Below, one piece after another: positions 57,843-64,000 of a stretch of DNA of 64,000 nt. Position 1 is the first letter of the stretch. Each line of letters starts with the position of its first letter. The stretch lies in contig JASCNZ010000004.1 in the NCBI GenBank assembly GCA_029959905.1, positions 37,575-101,574 on the forward strand, given 5' to 3'. A program made the translations under genes and the position numbers. The notes under the pieces are model-generated. The model was given only the letters and a program-made list of their open reading frames with translations. It did no database searches and was not told the origin of the DNA. Origin of the DNA: Microbacteriaceae bacterium PS02344 (lineage in GTDB: Bacteria > Actinomycetota > Actinomycetes > Actinomycetales > Microbacteriaceae).

Positions 57843-58414
57843 GCGATTCACCCGACGCGATCCGCGCCGACATCGAGAGGACCCGGGCGGAGTTCGGCAG
57901 GGATGTCGATGCCCTGGCCGACAAGGTCACGCCCTCGAAGGTCGTGCACCGTCAGACGCAGAAGATGAAGGGCGCCGTACGCGGGGTCGTCGACCGCGTG
58001 ATGGGTGCGGCCGAGGATGCGGGCGACGCCGTGTCGCACGCCGGATCGTCGGTCGCCGACGCCGTCGGCGGCGCGGGCGGCCGCACCGTGTCGAAGGCGC
58101 AGGGCAACCCGCTCGCCGTGGGCCTGATGGCCTTCGCCGCCGGCCTCGTGATCGCCGCCGTCATCCCCGCCTCCGAGAAGGAGAAGGAGCTGGCGGCCGA
58201 GGTCAAGGACAGGGCCCAGCCGCTGGTCGACGAGGCCGCCTCCGTCGCGAAGTCGCTCGGCGAGGACCTCAAGGAGCCGGCCCAGCAGGCCTTCGCCGCG
58301 GTCAAGGACGAGGCGACCGGCGCGGCCGAGCACGTCCGCGACGAGGCGACCCAGGCCGCCGGATCCGTGAAGGACAGCGCTCAGGACGCCCGCGACAACG
58401 TCACCGGTTCCTGA
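57839..58414 (+). CDS. DUF3618 protein of the YqjD/YqjE-type set
   Basis: 191 aa. N-terminus SPDAIRADIERTRAEFGRDV DALADKVTPSKV is the DUF3618 signature. A hydrophobic segment (NPLAVGLMAFAAGLVIAAVI) is near residue 95, followed by a charged Ala-rich helix (VKDRAQPLVDEAASVAKSLG; AEHVRDEATQAAGSVKDSAQ) similar to the LEA-like part of the first gene of the set. It overlaps the YqjE-like gene by ATGA. A family 3 hairpin follows the stop. Confidence 0.85.
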   Translation: MSDSPDAIRADIERTRAEFGRDVDALADKVTPSKVVHRQTQKMKGAVRGVVDRVMGAAEDAGDAVSHAGSSVADAVGGAGGRTVSKAQGNPLAVGLMAFAAGLVIAAVIPASEKEKELAAEVKDRAQPLVDEAASVAKSLGEDLKEPAQQAFAAVKDEATGAAEHVRDEATQAAGSVKDSAQDARDNVTGS

Positions 58415-58430
58415 CCCGTCGCACCCGCAT

Positions 58431-58489
58431 CTCCCGTCGCACTTCCTGTCGGCATCCGTCCCCCGGGCCGACAGGAAGTGCGACGGGAG
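58431..58489 (+). repeat. Palindromic repeat family 3, copy 2 (perfect 23-bp stem)
   Basis: CTCCCGTCGCACTTCCTGTC (58431-58450) with GGC continues to 58453 and pairs without mismatch with 58467-58489; the loop is 13 nt. The copy at 22915-22972 shares TCCCGTCGCA and GTCGG blocks. It sits between DUF3618 and purM on the same strand and may end the stress operon. Confidence 0.92.
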
Positions 58490-58542
58490 CGGATGCGCTC
58501 TCGCGGCGTCTCGACGCGTCCGGCGGGCGGTAGGCTGATGGC

Positions 58543-59658
58543 GTGGCTGCCTCCCCCACCGATCCCTATTCCGCTGCCGGCGTCGACACCGCTGCCGGCG
58601 ACCTCGCCGTCGAGCTGATGAAGTCGTCCGTCAAGGCGACGCACGGCCCCGAGGTCCTCGGAGGCGTCGGCGGCTTCGCCGGCCTCTTCGACGCCGCGGC
58701 GCTGCGCGACTACCGGCGTCCGCTGCTCGCGACGAGCACCGACGGCGTCGGTACCAAGGTCGCGATCGCCCAGGCGATCGACAAGCACGACACGATCGGG
58801 CAGGACCTGGTCGGCATGGTCGTCGACGACATCGTCGTGGTGGGCGCGAAGCCGCTCTTCATGACCGACTACATCGCCTGCGGCAAGGTGGTGCCCCAGC
58901 GCATCGCCGACATCGTCCGCGGCATCGCCGAGGCATGCGCCGCGACCGGCACCGCCCTGGTGGGCGGCGAGACGGCCGAGCATCCCGGACTGCTGGGCCC
59001 CCGCGACTACGACGTCGCCGGCGCGGCGACCGGCGTGGTCGAGGCCGACGCGATCCTCGGGGCCGAGCGGGTGAACGACGGCGACGCCGTCATCGCGATC
59101 GCGTCGAGCGGTCTGCACTCGAACGGCTTCTCGCTGGTGCGCCACATCGTCACCGGCGCCGGCATCTCCTACGGCGACAACGCCGCCGACCTCGGCACCA
59201 CGTGGGGCGAGGCGCTCCTCGAGCCGACCCGCCTGTACACCCTCCCGCTGCTGCGGCTGATCGACGCGATCCCCGGTGCCGTGCACGCTCTCAGCCACGT
59301 GACCGGAGGCGGCATCGCCGCGAACCTCGCGCGCGTGCTGCCGCTGGGCAGCTGGGCCGAGGTCGACCGCAGCACCTGGTCGCCGAGCCCGGTCTTCCGC
59401 GTGCTCAGCGACATCGCCGGCTCGACGCTCGAGTCGGCCGAGGGCACCTGGAACCTCGGCATCGGGTTCCTCGCCGTCGTGTCGGAGACGGCCAAGGATG
59501 CGGCGCTCGCCGCCCTGACGGCCGAGGGCATGCCCGCGTGGCAGGTCGGCACGGTGCACGTCGGCGGTCGGCCGGCAGGAGAATTCGAACAGGGCGCCAA
59601 GGGCGTCGACGGCGGAGCGGTGCGCCTCGTGGGCGCCTACGCGGACGGAGCGAAGTAA
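58543..59658 (+). CDS. purM: Phosphoribosylformylglycinamidine cyclo-ligase (AIR synthetase)
   Basis: 371 aa, GTG start. STDGVGTKVAIAQAIDKHDT near 65, VVGAKPLFMTDYIACGKVVP near 98 and HVTGGGIAANLARVLP near 250 are PurM signatures. It closes FGAM to AIR using ATP. The usual gene order purF-purM is reversed here, with purM first and purF 6 bp after it. No strong ribosome site precedes the GTG. Confidence 0.97.
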   Translation: MAASPTDPYSAAGVDTAAGDLAVELMKSSVKATHGPEVLGGVGGFAGLFDAAALRDYRRPLLATSTDGVGTKVAIAQAIDKHDTIGQDLVGMVVDDIVVVGAKPLFMTDYIACGKVVPQRIADIVRGIAEACAATGTALVGGETAEHPGLLGPRDYDVAGAATGVVEADAILGAERVNDGDAVIAIASSGLHSNGFSLVRHIVTGAGISYGDNAADLGTTWGEALLEPTRLYTLPLLRLIDAIPGAVHALSHVTGGGIAANLARVLPLGSWAEVDRSTWSPSPVFRVLSDIAGSTLESAEGTWNLGIGFLAVVSETAKDAALAALTAEGMPAWQVGTVHVGGRPAGEFEQGAKGVDGGAVRLVGAYADGAK

Positions 59659-59664
59659 CCCCCT

Positions 59665-61137
59665 ATGTGCGGCATCGTCGGAATGGTCGGGACGGCCCCG
59701 GTCAATCAGGACATCTACGACGCTCTCCTCCTGCTGCAGCACCGCGGCCAGGATGCCACGGGCATCGCCACGGCGGAGGCGAACGGCGTGATGCACAACG
59801 CCAAGGCGCAGGGCATGGTGCGCGAGGCGTTCCGCACTCGCGACATGCGCGCGCTGCTCGGCAACGTCGGCCTCGGTCACGTGCGCTACGCCACCAAGGG
59901 CACCGCGTCGAGCGAGGAGGAGATGCAGCCGTTTTACGTGAACGCGCCGTACGGCATCATCCTCATCCACAACGGCAACCTCACCAACACGCGTGAGCTG
60001 ACGGCCGACATGGCGAAGCGCGACCGTCGCCACCTCAACTCCTCCAGCGACACCGAGCTGCTGCTCAACGTGCTCGCCGGCGAGCTGCAGAACACCACCT
60101 CGACGGTCGACCTCGACCCCGACCGCGTGTTCGAGGCGGTCGCCCGCACGCATGAGCGCATCGAGGGCGCTTACGCCGTGATCGCCGTCATCGCGGGGTA
60201 CGGTCTGCTCGCGTTCCGTGATCCGTTCGGCATCCGCCCTCTCATCCTCGGCCGTCGCCCCTCGACCGTCGCCGGGTCGGAGGGCAAGGACGAGTGGGTC
60301 GTCGCGAGCGAGTCGCTCGTGCTCGAGAACGGCGACTACGAGGTCGTTCGCGAGGTCGAGCCGGGCGAGGCCGTGTTCATCACCACCGACGGCGAGCTGC
60401 ATACGCAGCAGTGCGCCGCCGAGGTGCAGCTCTCCCCCTGCGCGTTCGAGTACGTCTATCTCGCTCGCCCCGACTCGGTCATGAACGGTATCTCGGTCTA
60501 CGAGTCGCGTCTGCGCATGGGCGAGCGCCTCGCCGACACGATCGCGAAGCACGTGCCGATGGACAAGATCGACGTCGTCATGCCGATCCCCGACTCCGCC
60601 CGCCCCGCGGCGATGGAGGTCGCCCGCAAGCTCGGCATCGAGTACCGCGAGGGCTTCTACAAGAACCGCTACGTGGGCCGCACGTTCATCATGCCGGGGC
60701 AGGCGGTGCGCAAGAAGAGCGTGCGCCAGAAGCTCAACGCGATGTCGACCGAGTTCCAGGGCAAGAACGTGCTGCTCATCGACGACTCGATCGTGCGCGG
60801 CACGACCTCGAAGCAGATCATCCAGATGGCGCGCGACGCCGGGGCCACGTCGGTGACCTTCGCCTCGGCGGCCCCGCCCGTGCGGCACCCGCACGTGTAC
60901 GGCATCAACATGCCGTCGCGGCAGGAGCTGATCGCCCACGGCCGCACGATCCCGCAGATCGCCGAGGAACTCGGCTGCGACCACCTGGTCTACCAGGAGG
61001 TCGACGACCTCAAGGCCGCGATCACCGAGGGCTCCTCCATCGACGACCTCGACATGAGCTGCTTCGACGGGCGCTACGTCACCGGCACCGTCAGCGACGA
61101 GTACCTCGCCTGGGTCGAGGGCTCGCAGACCTCCTGA
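59665..61137 (+). CDS. purF: Amidophosphoribosyltransferase
   Basis: 490 aa. The N-terminus MCGIVGMVG puts the glutaminase nucleophile at Cys2 with no propeptide. The PRPP motif VLLIDDSIVRGTTSKQI is near residue 372; the flexible loop SVRQKLNAMSTEF precedes it. It makes phosphoribosylamine, the first step of purine synthesis. Only one Cys of the C-terminal Cys-x2-Cys pair of the [4Fe-4S] ligands in the Bacillus type is seen (SCFDGRYVTG; the partner position is Asp), so it probably lacks the cluster; this is inferred. purM lies 6 bp upstream. Confidence 0.97.
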   Translation: MCGIVGMVGTAPVNQDIYDALLLLQHRGQDATGIATAEANGVMHNAKAQGMVREAFRTRDMRALLGNVGLGHVRYATKGTASSEEEMQPFYVNAPYGIILIHNGNLTNTRELTADMAKRDRRHLNSSSDTELLLNVLAGELQNTTSTVDLDPDRVFEAVARTHERIEGAYAVIAVIAGYGLLAFRDPFGIRPLILGRRPSTVAGSEGKDEWVVASESLVLENGDYEVVREVEPGEAVFITTDGELHTQQCAAEVQLSPCAFEYVYLARPDSVMNGISVYESRLRMGERLADTIAKHVPMDKIDVVMPIPDSARPAAMEVARKLGIEYREGFYKNRYVGRTFIMPGQAVRKKSVRQKLNAMSTEFQGKNVLLIDDSIVRGTTSKQIIQMARDAGATSVTFASAAPPVRHPHVYGINMPSRQELIAHGRTIPQIAEELGCDHLVYQEVDDLKAAITEGSSIDDLDMSCFDGRYVTGTVSDEYLAWVEGSQTS

Positions 61138-61188
61138 CATGGGCGGCCCGCTGCCCGTGACCTCGCCCCGCTCATCGCGGAGCGCATC

Positions 61189-62496
61189 GTGACGGTCGCC
61201 CGCCCGCTCTGGAGGGGGAGAGCCCTCGCGCTCCTCGGCATCGTGCTGGTCGCGTTCTCGCTGCGGTCGGCCGTCGCCTCGTTGTCGCCCGTGATCGATC
61301 ACGTCGCCCGCGACTTCCCCGTGCCGTCGGTGGTGGTGGGACTCATCGGTGCGGCGCCGCCGGTGTGCTTCGCCGTGTTCGGTCTCGTGACGCCGCTCGT
61401 CGAGCGCCGCTTCGGTCTCGAGCGGGTGGCGGTCGGGGCGCTGGCGCTGGTGTCACTGGGGCTCATCCTGCGCGGCTTCGCGGGCGATTCGATCACGCTC
61501 CTGGCGGCGACCGTCGTCGTCTTCGCCGGGGTCGGCGCCGGGAACGTGCTGCTCCCGCCGCTCGTCAAGAAGTACTTCGCCGATCGCCTCGGCGTCATGA
61601 TGACGCTGTATTCGACGATGATGGCGGTGTCGACGTTCGTGCCGCCGCTCGTGGCGGTGCCGATCGCCGACTCGCTAGGCTGGCGGGTCTCGCTGGGCGT
61701 GTGGGGCGTGTTCGCGGTGCTCGCGCTGCTGCCGTGGATCGCACTGCTCGTGGCCGAGAGGGGGCGCGCCTCGGCATCCGCCCCTGCGTCCCGCCCGGCA
61801 CCCGCGGTGGCCGACCACGCCGACGACCTGACGGATGCCGTCGCGGCGGCGACCGGTCCGATCGCCGTCGTCCCGGCCAGCCCGAAGGTGTTCGGGCGAC
61901 TGTGGCGACTGCCGCTCGCCTGGGCCCTCGCGCTCGTGTTCGGCACGTCGTCGACCATGGCCTACGTCGCCTTCGCCTGGCTGCCGACCGTGCTCGTCGA
62001 CACGGCGGGTGTGAGCCCCGCCACCGCCGGTTTCCTGCTCTCGTTGTTCGCTCTCGCGGGTCTGCCCTGCGGACTGCTCGTGCCCATTCTCGTGGTGCGG
62101 TTCCAGGCGACGCGTCCGCTGTTCCTCTTCGCGGTCGCCGCCGGTCTCGTCGGCCTGGGGGGACTGCTGATCGCACCGACCTTCGCCCCGGCGCTATGGG
62201 CGATCGTCTACGGCCTCACAGCGGTGATGTTCCCGCTGAGCCTCGTGCTGCTGAGCATCCGCGCACGCACGCCGGAGAGCGCGGTCGCGCTGAGCGGATT
62301 CGTGCAGAGCATCGGTTACGCGATCGCCGCCGTCTTCCCCCTGCTGGTGGGTCTGCTGCACGACACGACCGACGGGTGGCAGCTGCCGCTCGCCGTCGTG
62401 ATGGCCGTGTTGGTGGTGTCGATTCCCGCCGGTCTGGTCGCCGGGCGTCGGCGCACCATCGAAGACGAATGGGAGGCGCGGCACGGTCGCTGGTGA
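61189..62496 (+). CDS. MFS transporter, CynX/NimT-like
   Basis: 435 aa and 12 spans. Motifs LRSAVASLSPVIDHVARDF near residue 25, ERRFGLERVAVGALALVSLG near 70 and GAGNVLLPPLVKKYF near 110 are typical of the cyanate/nitroimidazole transporter branch. A charged Ala/Pro loop lies in the centre (~200-225). GTG start. Substrate unknown. Convergent with the DUF3073 gene through a terminator. Confidence 0.88.
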   Translation: MTVARPLWRGRALALLGIVLVAFSLRSAVASLSPVIDHVARDFPVPSVVVGLIGAAPPVCFAVFGLVTPLVERRFGLERVAVGALALVSLGLILRGFAGDSITLLAATVVVFAGVGAGNVLLPPLVKKYFADRLGVMMTLYSTMMAVSTFVPPLVAVPIADSLGWRVSLGVWGVFAVLALLPWIALLVAERGRASASAPASRPAPAVADHADDLTDAVAAATGPIAVVPASPKVFGRLWRLPLAWALALVFGTSSTMAYVAFAWLPTVLVDTAGVSPATAGFLLSLFALAGLPCGLLVPILVVRFQATRPLFLFAVAAGLVGLGGLLIAPTFAPALWAIVYGLTAVMFPLSLVLLSIRARTPESAVALSGFVQSIGYAIAAVFPLLVGLLHDTTDGWQLPLAVVMAVLVVSIPAGLVAGRRRTIEDEWEARHGRW

Positions 62497-62527
62497 TCGC
62501 TGCCGGATGCTCGCGCAGACGACGAAA

Positions 62528-62548
62528 CCCCCGCGGGTCGCGCGGGGG
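62528..62548. terminator. Hairpin between convergent MFS and DUF3073 genes
   Basis: CCCCCGCG pairs with CGCGGGGG around GGTCG; AAA precedes and GAGAAG follows. Confidence 0.75.
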
Positions 62549-62571
62549 AGAAGTCGATCAGGAGCGGGCGG

Positions 62572-62760
62572 TCAGGCCTTCTCTAGTTCGTCCTCGTCTT
62601 CGTCGGCGTAGTCATCCGCCCACTTGTCGACGTACTCGTCTTCGGAGTCGCCCGAAGTCGCGAGCTCACGTTCCAGCGCCGAGTAGTTCACCGACGGACT
62701 GTACGCCTTGAGTTCGCGGGCGATCTTTGTGTGCTTCGCCTTTTGACGGCCACGGCCCAT
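62572..62760 (-). CDS. DUF3073 small acidic protein
   Basis: 62 aa. The sequence MGRGRQKAKHTKIARELKAY then SPSVNYSALERELATS is the DUF3073 signature, an actinobacteria-only family often next to purM/purF. The C-terminus is strongly acidic (DEYVDKWADDYADEDEDELE). The ATG at 62760 is chosen because the family begins at MGRGRQKAK; the reading frame opens earlier at 62811. GAGGGGG is 7 bases upstream. Function unknown. Confidence 0.95.
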   Translation of the reverse strand: MGRGRQKAKHTKIARELKAYSPSVNYSALERELATSGDSEDEYVDKWADDYADEDEDELEKA

Positions 62761-62907
62761 GCGCGAGACCCCCTCACGAGTCAGCTGCGGGCAAACGATG
62801 GCCCGAGTCATTCACGACACCGGCTCGCGGCCGGTAAGAGTAGCATTCAGAATAGCACGCGGGTAAGACCCTCTGGCTGACGCCAGACCGGTGAAGGGAG
62901 CGATCTC

Positions 62908-63459
62908 ATGTCCGACAGCACCTCCACTCCGTCCGATGAAGCCGCACAGAACGCGGCGCTGCAGAAGGCCGTGATCGTCGGCGTGCAGCCCTCGCAGGAT
63001 CGCCGTGTGGTCGACGAGGCCGTGCGCTATGCGCGTCTGCTCGGTTCCCCGCTCGTCGTGGCGCACGTCGACGTGACGCGGTTCGTGACCTACGAGGACC
63101 CCGACGGCTACGTGCACTCGGCGCCGATCGACATCAACTTCGACGCGGGGATCGCCGAGTTCGAGGCGGTGCAGCAGGCCGTGGCCCCGATCCTCGACGC
63201 CTCGGGCCTCACCTGGACCGCCCGGCAGCTCGTCGGCGACCCGGCGCTCGCGATCAAGCAGCTGGCCCACAAGCTCGACGCCCAGCTCATCGTGATCGGC
63301 ACCCGCAAGCGGGGGTTGGGCGAGAGCATCCGCGAGTTCTTCACCGGGTCGGTCGCCGCGCGCCTCGCTCACCGGCAGCACCGATCCATCCTCGTCGTCC
63401 CGCTCGGCGAGCTCGTGCCCGACTCGCAGAAGGAGATCTGGCCCGAGACGGCCGAGTGA
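62908..63459 (+). CDS. Universal stress protein (UspA family)
   Basis: 183 aa. VIVGVQPSQDRRVVDEAVRY opens the Usp fold, and the ATP-binding end GTRKRGLGESIREFFTGSVA matches Gx2Gx9G(S/T) in spacing terms, followed by LAHRQHRSILVVP. A longer N-terminal and C-terminal part than single-domain UspA. Transcribed divergently from the DUF3073 gene. GAAGGGAG is 5 bases before the ATG. Confidence 0.92.
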   Translation: MSDSTSTPSDEAAQNAALQKAVIVGVQPSQDRRVVDEAVRYARLLGSPLVVAHVDVTRFVTYEDPDGYVHSAPIDINFDAGIAEFEAVQQAVAPILDASGLTWTARQLVGDPALAIKQLAHKLDAQLIVIGTRKRGLGESIREFFTGSVAARLAHRQHRSILVVPLGELVPDSQKEIWPETAE

Positions 63460-63497
63460 GGCCCAGGCGATGGTGCCTGGCGCGAGGTCGGGAGTGC

Positions 63498-63785
63498 TCA
63501 CGACCAGGGGGTGAGCTCAGTGCCCTCCCATGCGGAGGCCTCGTCGGCGTGGCGCGCTCGTACCGCTTCGGGCGTCTCCGCGATCGCGACGCGCGGGTCC
63601 GCGAGTCGCCGACGGCGGTCTTCGGCGTCAGCGAGGTGGGTCAGGTGCGCGCCGAGCGTGAGGCCGTCTCGGGATGCCCGTTCCTTGAGTCGATCCCGGA
63701 GATCATCGCTCACCTTGATCGTGGGGGTCGTACTCCGAGTATGCCGCCGCGAGATCGTCCGCCCCGTCGAGAGAGCGCCGCTCAT
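63498..63785 (-). CDS. Ribbon-helix-helix antitoxin-like protein, no toxin nearby
   Basis: 95 aa from ATG 63785. TTPTIKVSDDLRDRLKERAS and RDGLTLGAHLTHLADAEDRR form the ribbon-helix-helix DNA-binding fold of antitoxins, followed by a charged tail ETPEAVRARHADEASAWEGT. In such pairs the toxin gene usually follows, but here the next gene downstream is the divergently-oriented USP, so the toxin is missing or beyond the contig break upstream. The start is uncertain: the frame is open back to 63926, and there is no strong ribosome site. Confidence 0.7.
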   Translation of the reverse strand: MSGALSTGRTISRRHTRSTTPTIKVSDDLRDRLKERASRDGLTLGAHLTHLADAEDRRRRLADPRVAIAETPEAVRARHADEASAWEGTELTPWS

Positions 63786-63931
63786 GATGACGGTGACGAC
63801 GTCGTCGGTGATCGTCAGAGAGACGTAGCCGACGCCGACCTGGCCGGTGACGAGCAAGGTCGTGCCCGGCACCTCGCGCATCCCGACCCCGTTCCCCGAC
63901 CCGCCGCTCCGGTCGTCACTACCCACCCCCC

Positions 63932-64000
63932 GGGGGGGGGGGGGGGGGGGGGGGGGGGCGGGGGGCGGCGGCGGGCGGGGGGGGGGGGGGCTGTCTGGGG
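63932..64000. other. Poly-G tract, likely sequencing artefact at contig end
   Basis: A run of 27 G (63932-63958), then C and G-only runs interrupted by single C to 63990, and ctgtctgggg at the end. The preceding bases are ordinary. The composition does not fit any element and is typical of a two-colour dark-base read or assembly end. Confidence 0.8.

Noticed and set aside
58381..61302. Very long minus-strand frame (973 aa) over purM and purF
   Set aside because: Both purM and purF are intact on the plus strand with all motifs; the antisense translation has the His/Arg/Val shadow composition.

Overview
The window looks like a chromosomal stretch of a high-GC Gram-positive actinobacterium, most likely Microbacteriaceae and probably a Microbacterium. 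The reasons are a GC content near 70 percent, frequent GTG starts, ATGA-coupled operons, constant use of the GCATCC/GGATGC hexamer, a DUF3073 gene, HtaA/HmuTUV haem uptake with DtxR-type iron boxes, and a CebR-type operator. No rRNA, tRNA, CRISPR array, prophage or integrase was seen. The last ~70 bases are a poly-G artefact, so the right edge is probably a contig end.

Layout. 0-7.7 kb: a flavin-redox region with two full-length luciferase-like (LLM) FMN monooxygenases. Each is paired with a shorter LLM-like partner, and the two pairs converge on one palindromic repeat. A DszC/SfnB-like acyl-CoA-dehydrogenase-fold monooxygenase, an AhpD-like protein, SoxR, a 7Fe ferredoxin under a SoxR box and a flavin reductase follow; together they suggest organosulfur or other desulfurising oxidation. 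7.7-27.5 kb: carbohydrate use. This holds LacI plus GH13 alpha-glucosidase, a secreted six-hairpin protein, GH20 hexosaminidase with an amino-sugar ABC importer and two ROK regulators, then (after purS, purQ and apt) a cellobiose-type ABC importer, GH1 beta-glucosidase and CebR-like LacI. 27.4-28.6 kb: a segment flanked by 77-bp direct repeats of the lacI 3' end, carrying one unknown two-domain gene. 28.7-37.6 kb: TetR, uracil permease, purC, a DUF2945 protein, PadR plus an MFS exporter, an amino-acid ABC system (binding protein fused to permease, plus ATPase), and GNAT.

37.8-44.6 kb is the most unusual block: an Hsp70 without a lid, a J-like TPR membrane protein whose HPD motif reads SPD, a 75-aa membrane protein, and a ~1,145-aa protein with three CbxX/SpoVK-type AAA+ modules behind an N-terminal region that resembles a DnaN sliding clamp. 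It looks like a dedicated chaperone/AAA+ machine. 44.6-47.9 kb: an HTH-membrane (ECF S-like) fusion translationally coupled to purD, and a NUDIX hydrolase. 48-55 kb: a sterol-carrier-like protein, hmuTUV, and a ~1,180-aa HtaA surface protein under iron boxes. 55-58.4 kb: small membrane and envelope-stress genes (YqjE/DUF3618 set). 58.5-64 kb: purM, purF, an MFS transporter, DUF3073, a universal stress protein and an orphan antitoxin-like gene.

Four unrelated families of intergenic palindromic repeats occur here. One has four copies, three of them at convergent gene ends and one encoding the C-terminus of a monooxygenase. Two families have two copies each. The fourth is a 4 direct + 4 inverted array between glnQ and the GNAT gene. 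Purine synthesis genes (purQ, purS, purC, purD, purM, purF) and apt are scattered through the window rather than forming one operon.
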